Shown here piece after piece: positions 42,394 to 54,341 of a stretch of 64,000 nt of DNA. Each line of letters starts with the position of its first letter. Position 1 is the stretch's first letter. The position numbers were made by a program, and so were the translations under genes. The DNA is taken from positions 6,153,501 through 6,217,500 of the forward strand of contig CM060196.1 of NCBI GenBank assembly GCA_030549335.1, written 5' to 3'. Below the pieces are notes generated by a model. The model saw only the letters and a program-made list of their open reading frames with translations. It was not told where the DNA came from and ran no database searches. The DNA comes from Pontederia crassipes. Lineage: Eukaryota > Streptophyta > Magnoliopsida > Commelinales > Pontederiaceae.

Positions 42394-44001
42394 CTATGTT
42401 AGGCCGGATCGGTCCGATGACTGACCGATAATAAATTCGGCCCATCTGAAATTTCAAAATTGGATCTCTATTTGGACCGAAATGAATCGAATTAAATAGG
42501 TCAAAAATTAATCAAAATTAGTTAAAATCGGAAAAAGACGAGTTAAATCATGTTTTTGGACCAGCCAAATTTTTTTTATTTTTTTATGAGATAATTTGAT
42601 AAAATTTATTATTATAAATTTAAAAAATATTAAAAAATAAACTTTTTCCATAAATATTTGTATTGGCACATTAATCCCTTCCTTCATTCATAATTGTTCA
42701 TTTACTTTCACTTTATTACTATTAATAATGTGGGACTATCTTTGTACACTCACTTGTTCTTTCTCTCTTCATTTAATTTTTGAATTTATTAAACTTTAAG
42801 CTTTAAATCATACTCTTATTTTATTTTTTAATATCATAAATGTATATTATAATATAAATTAATTATATAATTATTATATTAATATAATATTTATCATATT
42901 AGATAAATTAATTATGAATGAATAGTGCACACTTCTTTGTTATATGTATAATATACAACAATACTATAATATACTGAGTATAGTATAATATTATATATAT
43001 GCAACTTTATATTTCTTTAATTTAGTATATAATAAGTCAAATTAAATAGTGAACTACTCATTATACCATATATTTATTTATAGAATATACAATCTATTCA
43101 TAATATTTTGAAATAAAATATGTAGTTTTTTGCTTCTAACATAAAAAATAAAAATATGAAATACATAAAAAAATAATCAATAGAAAATTTGTATATAATA
43201 ATCAAATTCATAACATTTTAATTTATCAAGTGTATAATAAATTTAAAATCAAATATTCAAATTAATTAAAACTTATTATTTATTATTTATGATTGTTATT
43301 TTTTCTTTTGTATAATACATTTTGATATCATATATATACTTATATAATCGAAATATCATAGCTTAATTTACTATATCATATTAAATATAATATTTTATTA
43401 CTATCCGGTTCGACCGGATAGACCTGAAATGAACACTTATCCGGGTCGTCGTCCCAGCACGGTCGGTTAGACCGATGTCCGACCTCGCGGGTCACCTCAA
43501 ATCCGGCCTTGAGGTTGACCTATTTTGACCCGGTCAAACTTGGTCAAAACTCGGGTTCAACCGTTCGGCCCGCTAGATTTGAGTGACCCGATCATGTCAA
43601 GAAAAAAAATAACTATGATAAAAAGAAATTTTATTTGCAGGACATATTGTTTATATATATATATATATATATTCTTAAAATTTATGTGTCTAACTTTTTT
43701 TCCATTTTTGTTATATCATGATTTATAATTATGATATTATTTTTGTCTTTTACATTATACTATTTAATTGATACTTTTGTTATTATATTATATGACTTAT
43801 TAAATAATTTTACTTTACTTTATTATATTTTAATTTATTTGTTATGCATCTTACAAGACAATAAGAATATGAGAAAATTTTATTTAACTTATTTTTTTAT
43901 TAACATATATTATTCGGTTCGACTCGGTTCAATTGATTCGATCTCAGTTCAATTGATTCGATCTGATCGGCCATCAATTCGGATCGAGTTTTACAGCATT
44001 A
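42394..44001. mobile_element. CCGG-rich Mutator-like MITE(s) private to unit B
   Basis: Flanked by CTTTTGCC on both sides (42386-42393 and 44002-44009). The ninth base differs, so the duplication is 8 bp or a decayed 9 bp. The ends are loosely inverted (left CTATGTTAGGCCGGATC; right, read inward, TAATGCTGTAAAACTCGATC). A second set of CCGGTTCGACC/ACCCGGTCAAAC motifs at 43405-43600 suggests one element nested in another. AT-rich core, no transposase. Unit A lacks it. Confidence 0.65.
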
Positions 44002-44765
44002 CTTTTGCCAAAAAAAAGTTGTAATCATCTTCATTTTTAATCATTTGAAATATATTCCAAATCTAAGCAATCGACAAACTTAGAAATATATAAATACACG
44101 TGTGGGGGTCAAAATATGGACTGGCATACAGGGACGAACCCAAAAAAAATGAGGAGGGCCAATACATATTATAAGATAAATAAATATTAAAATAAATAAA
44201 TATGAAAATGTTAAATAATATGTTCTTAACTTATATAATGTAATTTGTGGTGGGTGGGTGTGTGTGGGGCGCACACAATGACAACAAGAAAACAGATCAT
44301 CCAAGCAATCAATAAAAAATATCAGAATAAATATAAAACACATGCTCTAGCAAGCATTTGTTTTTTTTTTCCTAAAAAAATCGTATGCCTATTAATCCAA
44401 TATTAAAATATAAAATAAGAAAGCAAAAGCAATACATTTTGTAGGCCTATTTCAATTTGGGCTTTTTGAGATAAAGCCTAGCTAAGAACATCACGGGCTT
44501 AACCCGGATTCTATCACAATCATTTCCGTATGAAATTTTTGGCCTCTGCCACTCTCTTGATTTTCACAAAGAACGCCCGCCACTGTCCACCAGCACTTCG
44601 TTGGCATCAATAGAGACGGCAACGAAGTCCAAGGCGACTCTTCGAGCGCTGCAGGGGAACTCGTCGGCAGTAAAGAAAAGAGAGGGGGGAGAAAATTGGG
44701 AATTGGATCTGATGCTTCGTTTCTCCTATTTCGGATCCTTGTCTTCGATGTTTTTTAAAGAAAAT

Positions 44766-45963
44766 ATGTTAACTATCTATTGATGCAAATGTCAAGCACT
44801 CGTGAGGAAAAGATATCCAAAAAAAGGTTGCTTTTACTAGAGCGAATCATATTTGTTAAAAAATTAGCACTGTGATAACTGTGCTTAAAAAAAAGGCTTG
44901 TTCCAACAAGATTCTAATATTGGTTATTACATTTGCAATAATCCAAGGAGATTTGTCATTGCTTGATGATCTTCATGAGAACTTCTGAGCCAGTGTGGAT
45001 TTGAATGCACATGAGGCTTCTTTGACTGCAAGCCTTGAGCTCCTAGAGAATTGCTCATACTTCTAGCTCGAGAATCGAAAACACTTGCCTTCTATAAGCT
45101 CTTGCAAAAATTATTATAGCGTCAATATTGGGAAGAATGAATCCACCACCACCTACCTCATTAGATTTGATAAAAGATGCATTTTGTGTTTAGTTTGAAT
45201 TAGGCGTTGAGAGGTGGCTCTCACCCGACCTTGATGGGTCTTGGGGGCTATGTTTCTCAGGAGGATGGAACTCGGTGAACTCCTCATAGCAAGCAAACGC
45301 CTTCTGCCAAACCACATTGATGGTTGCATGCCTTGCTAAAAAATGTGCATCATTTCACATTCCCCAGACTCCCCAAAGGCAAAATGCAAACAAATACAAA
45401 AATTACATAAGGCTCTGTTGATCCAGTCATGCACTCTCGTGCACTTGCCGCCAGAATACTAGGAAGCAAAATGCCGAAAAGTAATGTTGAACTGTTGGTG
45501 CAACATTGCCAAAGTAGGATAGGTAGTGGAACATTGAAATAAAATATGGACATTTGATTTGGTTGTTTGTTGGTCGGATCAATGGAGTTATTAAATTTCA
45601 AAATCATATATGTGGAGATGATATTTTCATAAAAAAGATCGGAATCTTTGGAGGAATCTTGATCTGTCACACTTTCTTTCAAGTTTTTTTATACCCACTT
45701 GGGATCTTGATGTTTAGAATTATTAGCATCTAAATAATTTTGAGTCGAGATAATCAATATTTTCTTGATTAAAATGATGATTTCAAAGATCGAATCCGGG
45801 ACGTCCGGTTAGAAGTCTTAGATTGTTTAGATTGTCCATAGACAAGTGGAACTCTTTTTGCTCGGAGTAAACAAGTGAATTTCTTTTTGCTCGGAGTCTC
45901 ATTCAAACTTTCATCCTTTTTATGGTTGATGTTTTTTTAAAGATAAAACTTTATATTGTCGGA
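44766..45963 (-). pseudogene. LINE 3'-end relic (zf-RVT and RNase H tail)
   Basis: Roughly 44780-45720 on the minus strand decodes, with frameshifts, to the end of a plant LINE ORF2. A PPKIP-type zf-RVT start near 45650 is followed by 45350-45560, then a long RNase H-like region including an ELKACSQRSLMCIQ block near 45030. The reverse transcriptase itself is missing. Sequence at 45840-45935 resembles 37780-37870, so this relic may sit inside the right edge of unit B. Confidence 0.55.
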
Positions 45964-46630
45964 GAAATTATGTCAAATGCTCTTCAACTTTGATGTTTGT
46001 TCAGCGATGTCTTCCAACTTCACTTTATAATATGAATGTCCTTCATCTTTTAACTCGTTTCACCCGATGCCTTCCTTACCTACAATCGGCGATCTCTCAA
46101 TCACAGAACTTATTGGAGCTGACATAATATCTCTCTCTTCTCCACATTGATATTAAAATGATGTGGCAATATTAAAAAAATTAAAAAAATGCCACATCAA
46201 AACTACGCGTCGGAATCCTAAGATGGGGAGTCGAACCCCTACGCCGCGCCGACGAGCGCAGGGAAGGAGGGGGGGTCAACCCCCCCCCCCCCCTCCCCCC
46301 CCCCCTTCTTTGTGATCGTGCGGCTGCAAGGGTGGTGGGGTCGCCCCCTCCCCGCGATCTCGTCGGAGGTCGCAGGGCGTAGGGGTTCGCCCTCCATCTT
46401 CGGCGGGGCTCCGATGCGCATCTTCGACGTAGCATTTTTATTTTTTAATATTATCACGTTATTGTAATGTCAATGTGGAAAGGAGAAAGACATTATGTTA
46501 GCATCACGTTAGCTCTGTGACTAGGAGACTGTCGATTGTAGGTAAGGAAGATATCAGGTGAAATAAATTAAAAGATGGAGGACATTCATGTTACAAAATA
46601 TAAAGTTGGAGGATATTTAGCATAATTTTT
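45964..46630. mobile_element. Foldback element with GC-rich palindromic core
   Basis: The left arm (45964-46200) and right arm (46440-46630) are inverted copies along about 190 bp, including CTTCCTTACCTACAATCG in the left arm and its complement near 46535. The left arm has about 25 extra bases. The core is GC-rich and itself inverted: GAACCCCTACGCC at 46233 faces GGCGTAGGGGTTC at 46376. It contains a C-run at 46280-46306 broken by one T, and a G-run just before it. Minus-strand frames at 46181-46457 are low-complexity by-products. Target duplication not resolved. Confidence 0.75.
46280..46306. repeat. Poly-C tract (minus-strand poly-G)
   Basis: About 26 C's with one T. The minus strand could form a G-quadruplex. 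Base count may be affected by sequencing error. Confidence 0.85.
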
Positions 46631-46644
46631 TCTTAATGTCAAAA

Positions 46645-47417
46645 TCATGGGGCATGTCTTGGATTAGTCCCACATGTATAAGTCACGGGAGCGATGCTGG
46701 GTATATATGGGAATATGTCCTTCACAAGGTGCGACGCGTTAGAAAACCGTGAGCCTAGGGTGAGGGCAGAGCGGACAGTATCACGCTGAGTATATAGATG
46801 AGCCGCTGCGCTACTCTGATACCAGGTGACGCATTTTGGTAAAATCGTGCGGGCCGAGGCCCAGAGCGGACAATATCACACGATGGTGGGGAATGTTATA
46901 TATGATATTAGAGCCACTCCGCGTGAGCCTCTGTGTATGGTGGAGTGCGATCACTCAACGAAGACGTTGAGTCCCCTAAGGGGGGAAGGGTGCATGGGGC
47001 ATGCCTTGGATTAGTTCCACATGCATAAGTCACGGGAGCGATGCTGGGTATATATCACAAGATGTGAAACGTTAGAAAATCGTGAGCCTAGGGTGGGGGC
47101 AGAGTAAAACTGTGCGAGCCGAAGTCCAGAGCGGACAATATCGCATGCTGATGGGAAATGTTACATATGGTAACAGAGCCACTCCGCGTGAACCTCTGTG
47201 TATGGTGGAGTGCGATCACTCAACGAGTGCGTTGAGTCCCCTAAGAGGGGAATGATGCATGAGGCATGCCTTGAATTAGTTCCACGTGCATAAGTCACGG
47301 GAGAGATGCTGGGTATATATGAGAATATGTCCTTGTCTAGGTGTGACGCGTTTTGATAAAATCGTGCGGACGGAGGCCCAGAGCGGACAATATCATACGC
47401 TAACGGGGAATGTTACA
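46645..47417 (+). mobile_element. TRIM-like retrotransposon array: three LTRs, two short internal domains
   Basis: LTR 1 is about 46645-46900, LTR 2 46991-47165 and LTR 3 47256-47417. They share GCATG.CTTGGATTAGT.CCAC, AAGTCACGGGAG.GATGCTGG and AGAGCGGACAATATC. Each of the first two is followed by a PBS-like block (TATGATATTAGAGCC at 46901, TATGGTAACAGAGCC at 47166), then a shared ~75-bp internal domain ending in a purine tract (CCTAAG.GGGGAA). With internal domains under 100 bp and no coding, this fits a TRIM; LTR-internal-LTR-internal-LTR indicates unequal recombination between copies. Confidence 0.8.
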
Positions 47418-48837
47418 TAAAAAAAAATCAATGGGATTACACTTGCGACTAGCAAAAAGACAATTGAATGTAGCAAAATATCGTATCATATTTGATATGC
47501 TGGCAAAGTTGGTAATTCTTTTTTTTTCGATTACGTAAAGTTGGAAATTCTCAATGATATGTTTGATATGTTGTAAAAGTCTCGAGACAATAATATACAT
47601 AAATCATATACCAAAGATAAAGATGATAACGATATTTTGTGAAGTGCATACGACATAAAGTTTCATGCTAGATATTTATTTTTTTACATCGCGAAAACTC
47701 TATAGCAGGATAATTTTTCTAGAAGAAATTAATTTGTCTTATTTGTATATATAAAAAATGATTTCAAAAATAGAAATTATTTGTTTATTTTATGTGTGAC
47801 ATGATGAAAGGAGAGTGAAAAAGGAAAAAAATAAATTTATTTTATTTTGACAATAATTTATTTTTCCATTCAAGTTGAAGTTTACGTTTTAATGTCCAAT
47901 TATTTTATCGTCGAATAAAATTGATTCTTTTGTCGAGATAATGTGTTACTAATATTTTCTTTTGAGTTTTAGATGTGGAAATGTTAGAGAATTATATATA
48001 ATTTTAATTGCACGCAAAATGATTTCGCATTATGCGAACTTTGTTAAAATGGCCTTTTGTAGCATGTCTTCTTGCACTAAATAATGATAAAGTACCAAGC
48101 ATTATTGGCCAATTAATATGATCCAATAAACGACGCTGTAACCTGGCTGATGTCACGCTGATCCAAGATCTAAAATCAACCCTATAAAATAGGATAAAAA
48201 GCAAGGGATAATTAAGAGTACATCTCTTCGCACCTCTATGATGATGATGATGATGATGGGTACAATATGACCTTTTTGATGATGTAATTACAATCTCATT
48301 ATCAACGTTTAACCTTAATTTCTTCTTTAATATTGATATATGTAAATATATCGCGGATAAGTAGGATGCAGCAGACAATTGTGTCTAATTCTTACATATT
48401 ACAAGGTGTGAGTTAAGAGTTTGAACAGTAAAATATTCTTACACATAAATTTTGATTTGTATAGAGATGTGCTAATGTGCTATATTTTTTTCTTGTAAAC
48501 AATTGGGCAACTGATTAATTAATAGCGAATTGTGAGGAGTTGAAAATAAAATGTAAGATCAAATCTTTTATTAGCGAATCTTAGATGCTATCAGCTATTA
48601 GCATAAAAATATCCAAGAAAAAAAATTATTTATTTTTACAGGGAGTCAAGTGACTTACTTGGCACGTGGGAAATATGATATCTCCCGTACGGATAGACCA
48701 ACACGCCATCTTTACTAGATACCCACCCGTGGACCTCGGATACTACGTCCCACCCAAAACCTTGTCCCCTGCCCCCCCCATTTCTCCTGCTGCTCTCCGG
48801 CCAAATCAACAGAGAAGAAAAAGGGGGGGAGAGCAGG
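47418..48837. other. Intergenic DNA and PMP22 upstream region
   Basis: AT-rich up to about 48600, with a short (ATG)n run at 48238-48258. From about 48660 GC content rises toward the PMP22 start. No other gene recognised. Confidence 0.5.
48663..48668 (+). promoter_or_regulatory. G-box (CACGTG) upstream of PMP22
   Basis: GGCACGTGGG places a CACGTG core about 170 bp before the start codon. G-boxes are bound by plant bZIP/bHLH factors; whether it is used here is unknown. Confidence 0.4.
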
Positions 48838-51800
48838 ATGGGTGCAGTGGTGAAGAAGGGATGGGAGCAGTACATGCTCCAACTTCGAGATCACCCTCTG
48901 CGCACCAAGGTAACCCCCTTGATCTTGCTCCATGTCCATCTGCGCTGCTTTCCATTTACCAGTTGGTGGTGCTGGTGGTGATTCGTGATGGTGTTCTCGT
49001 CCCTGTTGTTGTTTGTCGCGGACGCGGAGGGCAGGCGATCACGGCCGGCGCGTTGGCGGGGATCAGTGACTCGGTCGCCCAGAAGCTCTCCGGCATCCAG
49101 AGGCTTCAGCTGAAGCGCCTCTTCCTCAAAATGGTACTTTGGTTTCGATTTGCTCTGACAGGCGAGTCTGAAGTTATATCTTTGCTGAATCATGCGTAAA
49201 TGGGTTGATGAGTGCTGGATATGGCGAGAGAGTGGGAGAAGAAACAGTTGCTTGCCTCATTAGTTGAGATCGAATTATTAGCTTTTGCTGCTTTAACTAG
49301 ATATTTTACAGATCGCACTTGTGAAATAAATAGGAATGTTCATATTTGAAATAGTACTTGGCAAGGAATTTGGTGCCATGCATTTACTTGTCTTATGGTT
49401 TACAGCTCCTTGGATTTGCTTATGCTGGACCTTTTGGTCACTTCTTCCACAAGCTGTTGGATTCCATTTTTAAAGGCAAGAAAGACAACAAAACAGTGGC
49501 TAAAAAGGTGCATTATCTGTATCCCGGATATATCGTTTAGCATTAAGGTGCGAAGTGAAAGTATAATATTTTTTTAAAGTAATAACTGCCAAAAAGTCTG
49601 CTATAAGACATTTTTATTGAATGCACTAATAACACATATTATCCACAACATTTGAGTCCATAGGCGACTTTGTAATAAAGAAAAGGAAGTCTTAGTTAAA
49701 TTGTTTGCCATTCGCAATATGGAAAAAAGTTCAGCTGGTAAAATTAGAATTTCAACAGTTCCACCCTCTCCAACTTGTGTCTTTTTCTTGTTAAGGCAAA
49801 GTAGCTACTGGAAAGATAAGAAAGTCTTCAATCACGTATCACAAGCATTCTTGAATGTTAATTTTGTTCACAAAAAAATGACACAAAATACAAAATGATA
49901 AGCTGATTCCAGTGTATCGCAAAGGACATGAAACTTCAAGGGAATAGTACATCAAGGATTGATAAATAAGAAGAACAACGAAGTATTAAAAAAAAGAAGA
50001 ACAGAAAGATTTTAACGTAATAAAATTCTCTTGATCAATGCAAACAAAAGGGAAAAAATCCACAGGCAGAAAAGACTGCTGCCAAAATGAATTCCACTAT
50101 GAGCATATGAGCAAAAGAGAGTACGTAGTAATAAATCCTAACTCTCATACATAATGACCCATCAAAACTTTTCATTTTTCTTTTTTCTCATTTTTTTTCG
50201 TTCACAATTTTGAAGTCGAATCCCCGCTGCCTCCTTGGCGTACTCCTCCTGTTCGAATCGGAGTTTGAAACCAAACTTCTCCTCAGGAGGATAGATGGGG
50301 CGATTCGGGTGAGATCCAATGTAGATCCATAACAGTTCAAGGCACATAAATATCATCCTTTTCTAATAGTATTAACATTTACTAAACAATCACATTGAAG
50401 TTTGTTTAATTCATCATGCGTCAATAGTGAATGTAAACTTTGTGTTTCTGCCTTTATTTAACCATTCAAGTCTTATGTGCTACTGCCTTTTTTCCCTCAG
50501 GTGCTCTTCGAACAGTTGACATCTTCTCCGTGGAACAATTTTCTTTTCTTGCTATACTATGGATTTGTTGTTGAGAGTAAGTTTTTCGTTCTTTTTTTTT
50601 TTTTACTGGAAATAGGCACAGAAGAGACACTTGTTTGCCCATCCAATTGGTGAAATTGGTAAATTTTATATTTTAACATAACTATACAAGTTCATATGCC
50701 ATGGCACATCAATTACAGACCTTTTCTATCTTAAGAATAATGCTTATTTCTATACTCCCTGCCCTCTTTTTATCTATCTTAACAGAATGTTGTTTATTCA
50801 ACTTCACTGTCTCTTATATCAGCATTACTTAATAGGGGTACTAATATCTGATTCATTCTTTTCATGCATCCTGACTGCAACTACGTAAATTAATTGCCTC
50901 AGTAAGATTTTCATTTAAGGGGACATTTACTTAATTACTTTTCAACATTACTTAGTAATCTACATTATTTGTCACAAAATTACCCCTTCTTAAATTACTA
51001 GTAATATGTAGTACCTTGTTTATCATGTACAAGTAATCTCTCTAACAATTCAAATAACATTGTTTACTCATAATAAAAGATAATTAGATAACGCACATTT
51101 TTTTTTACTAAACCACCCTTTATCACTAATGTCAAAAGTAAGGTTTATAATTAGGCTCAAATTCGAATAAAAACTTCATAAACTTAATAAATCAAATAAG
51201 TATATTTATAAACATTTGATATATTTTAAATGAAAATAATAATAAATTATTCATATATTATTATTCAAAATAATAACTAATAATAATATTATATTAATGT
51301 GAATAATAATAAATTATGTAAATAAGAAATATTGATGATTTTGACAATGGTAATATATATATTTTTTGTTGTTGGTTTATCATGTTTTATCTTTGTAAGA
51401 TTGAAAAGAATAAAAATGGAAAAGATATAAATAATTAAAAATCGGATTGTCACTTGAGAGATAATCTGAATGTGTACTTCATAAGCAATCTATATTGTTA
51501 GAAAATTAAGTTTATCTTCAAATTAAAACAAAATAAAAAGAATAATCTGGTGGTCTAGGTAATTTAAGTTCAGATTATCAATAATATAAAAATATTACCT
51601 ATAGGGAAACACCCCCCTAATAGATAAATAGGTGAATGATTCATATCTGTTCTGGAAAAAAAAAATTGGATAAGGTGACTATAGAAAGGCTCCATCATTA
51701 AGTTTTAAAAAGCTTAGAAAAATATGTGACCACTGGCATCCCATGAGGAATGAAATTTTGTTTTTGCTGCATCGAGGAAAAGTATCATGTCATAATAAAG

Positions 51801-52551
51801 AACCAAGAAAAATAGAGACGATTTCTCAACATAGTATCATAAACCTTTTATGAGTGGTTATCAACTCTCAGGGGTTCTCTAACAAAGCGCCTATCAACTG
51901 AAGCTTGCTCCTGGGAAAGTTTTTTTAGAGGACATATGCATATTTTTTATTAACTATTTTGCAAAATTATTGAAGTGAAGAACAAATTCATGTTTCACGA
52001 GGGGTTATGTTCAATCAAAAAGAAAACTGTAAGGAACAACAAATGTACATAATTTTCATGCATCTGGACCAAAGGTTTTTGCTTGTCTGAAATATCTTAG
52101 TGGGAACAAGAAATGAGAATTTTTTTTATGGACATGTCTTCAAGTACTGAAAAAGGTTTTCGCTTTCCAGGAAGACCTTGGTCACAGGTAAAAAATAAAG
52201 TGAAGAAACAGTATCCCTCGGTGCAGCTGACCTCATGGATGGTCTGATTTTCTCTGTTCTTAAACCTAACAGCTCTTAATGTTGACTCTTAGTCTTAGTG
52301 AACAATTTGTTCTACATGCAGTTCTGGCCAGCAGTGGGATGGATAAATCATCAATACATGCCATTGCAATTCCGTGTCATATTCCACAGTTTTGTTGCAT
52401 GTTGCTGGTATCAATTTGACTGATGCATTTTTATTTATGTGCTCTTACCGATCGTTCACTCGATTCGATGACCAATTCCGGGGCAATGCTTGTATTTTTC
52501 AGGGGAATATTTTTGAACCTTCGAGCTCGGACTATGGCCTTGAGCAAGTGA
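48838..52551 (+). CDS. PMP22: Peroxisomal membrane protein PMP22 (Mpv17/PMP22 family), 7 exons
   Basis: A small integral membrane protein of the peroxisome in the Mpv17/PMP22 family, whose members are thought to affect membrane permeability. Exons: 48838-48909, 49035-49133, 49406-49507, 50501-50576, 52171-52241, 52322-52407, 52503-52551. All introns are GT-AG; frame is continuous over 184 residues, the usual family length. Recognisable blocks: HPLRTKAITAG across exon 1-2, DSVAQKLSGIQ, GPFGHFFH, KGKKDNKTVAKK, YYGFVVE, FWPAVGWINHQYMPLQFRV and WGIFLNLRAR near the C-terminus, closely paralleling plant PMP22. Hydrophobic stretches fit four membrane spans. The start ATG begins MGAVVKKGWEQYM. Intron 4 (1.6 kb) hosts a Tourist-like MITE. 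No defect seen. Confidence 0.95.
50919..51617. mobile_element. Tourist-like MITE in PMP22 intron 4
   Basis: 699 bp with TAA on both sides (50916-50918 and 51618-51620) and terminal repeats GGGGACATTT at the left and GGGGGGTGTTT read inward from the right. The 3-bp TAA duplication fits PIF/Harbinger. No coding. Confidence 0.65.
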
Positions 52552-53145
52552 GAGAAAAATCTACTGTAGTATGAAGTGCTGAGTGTCAGCACGAAAGAGC
52601 TTGGAAACATGCCAAAATGCTTATTCATTATATTTGCTTGCTGCTGGCCTTTGTATGATTGGCCTGCGTTTTTAATATGTTCCACTTATTCAATTGATTA
52701 AAGCACAACAGGCACCTGTTATGAATTTTTATATTAAGGATGTCTACCCTCCTTGTATACATATTTATTTGTAAAATAGTTAGTAGGAATGTATGATTGG
52801 ACTTGTTTTTTTTTATTTGTGCATGGATACTTTGAGTGGTTCCCATATTGATCTCTACTAAAAGTATTTATGCACGAATCTTTTGAGTGAAAACTGGAAA
52901 CACAATGCTGAATTTAGTACTTGGGAGATATGGTAATACAGGAAGAAAACAAATTGCGATTGTCAAACTTAAATATGTTCTTTCTGTATTGCAAAAAATG
53001 TCAAAGTTAATTGAGATACTAAGAAAAAGAAAGGTTCTCTTGTAGATTGAAATTCAAGCTTAATTGCGGAGTGTTCCCCACGTCAATGACAAAAAAAATA
53101 GCAATTGGGAAGAAATTAATGGCAATTGGATTACCCAAAAAGTTT
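52552..53145. other. PMP22 3' flank
   Basis: Probable 3' UTR followed by AT-rich intergenic DNA up to the tRNA gene. No further gene. Confidence 0.5.
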
Positions 53146-53217
53146 TCCGTTGCCGGGACTTGAACCCGGGTCTCTCGGGTGAGAGCCGAGTATCCTAACC
53201 AACTAGACTACAACGGA
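53146..53217 (-). tRNA. tRNA-Glu (anticodon CTC)
   Basis: 72 nt on the minus strand starting TCCGTTG and ending CAACGGA, so the acceptor stem pairs over seven bases. The B-box GGTTCAAGTCC and an A-box-like TAGTCTAGTTGG are present. The anticodon loop reads CTCTCAC with CTC in the centre. It has no intron and no encoded CCA, as for nuclear plant tRNAs. A short T-run (minus strand, about 53137-53141) follows as a likely Pol III terminator. Confidence 0.95.
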
Positions 53218-53722
53218 TTGTTGTATCAGCCTTTAATGTTATATAGAATATTTTAACTACAAGTTTTACAAAATTATATCTCAAGGGAAAAAGTTTAACA
53301 CATTATATTATTATCTTACAGCTAGAACTTGATAGACCATTAATACATTATATTTTATAACATGATTAATAAAACTGAACATTGTCGCGGAAGAATTATT
53401 TGTTTGATGTAATTTCAAAAGAGAATTTAACAATACATGGATCTGGCCATCAGATGACCTCAGACAACATTGCTCAAAAGAGCGAACTCGGTGATGTCTT
53501 CGTCTTTGCAGGAGGGAGAAGCATATGATGCAAATTCTTTCATATCAAAGAGTCTCCTCCCAAGCCACAAATTCATCTTCATCCTAAAGGTGTCACCATT
53601 CTCTCTCCTGCCAACCTTCTCCTCCCCAAGATTGAGCTCGATTTCCTCCTTTAATTGCCAGTAGAACTTGTCATAGTTGTTGAACATCTCGAATAGCATC
53701 CCTACCTCAAATCGGTGTGCTC

Positions 53723-53972
53723 CAGTCTATTTGCCACCATCGGAATTTTCGACGTAGAAGCCAGAACTTCGGACGAAGAAGCGTCTGTCGAAACTTCTGA
53801 CGGATTTGGCTGTTGTCAGCGGATTATTGTTGCCCATTGGAAAACCTTTGCGATATGTTTTTTCAAACGGTTCATTTCCGTCGAAAAAGTCATCGGAAAG
53901 TTTATTTTTCGACAGATTTTCAAAACTTTTCGACGGATCAGGCTGGCGAAAATGTGTATTTTTCTTCTAGTG
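53723..53972 (-). mobile_element. CACTA-like MITE in the At4g22030-like pseudogene copy 1
   Basis: 250 bp between two CTC triplets (53720-53722 and 53973-53975); 3-bp duplications are the CACTA hallmark. The right end TTCTTCTAGTG is a CACTA terminus read inward; the left end CAGTC is degenerate. The interior has many TTCGACGG-type repeats. Removing it joins the middle and C-terminal gene parts in the spacing expected for the family. Confidence 0.7.
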
Positions 53973-54341
53973 CTCATTGCTTCATATCCTATGAACCTTG
54001 ATACCACTGCTTCATGTCTTGAGATGGCCAAAACCTTGTTGATGTCCAGACCACCTTCCCACATCTCACGTACTGCATCTTTCACCATGAGCACTTTCAG
54101 AACGCCCTTTATTTTTGCTTCCACATCTTTGCTCCGGCCATTATTTTCTAGCCCGATTACACGTATTGTTGTGACGCGCCTCCTCCTTCCGTAGTTTAGG
54201 CCACCAATGAGTTGGATCAACTTTCTCTGGAAACTTTTCCAACATCCCGAGGAGCATAGGAAGGGGGATAAGCCGTGTCGAGCGCTAGGACGTTGTCCAT
54301 GGCCTTGTCTGAACTCCAACTCCATAGAAGCTTGGAGGGTG

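Larger units (their letters stand above)
37930..44765. repeat. Segmental tandem duplication, unit B
   Basis: Right-hand copy of the duplicated segment, carrying the intact GT61 gene. It contains a private 1.6-kb MITE-like insertion (42394-44001). In unit A the matching sequence (36870-36890) runs on without it. Confidence 0.85.

Noticed and set aside
46181-46457. Arg/Gly/Pro-rich minus frames
   Set aside because: They lie in the GC-rich core of the foldback element, are palindromic in origin and match no known domain.
48666-49199. 177-codon plus frame over the PMP22 start
   Set aside because: It reads through exon 1, intron 1 and exon 2 in the wrong frame. The spliced PMP22 frame explains the conserved residues.
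51880-52140. Possible copia RNase H relic in PMP22 intron 4
   Set aside because: A few residues resemble a copia block, but the stretch is too short and broken to support.
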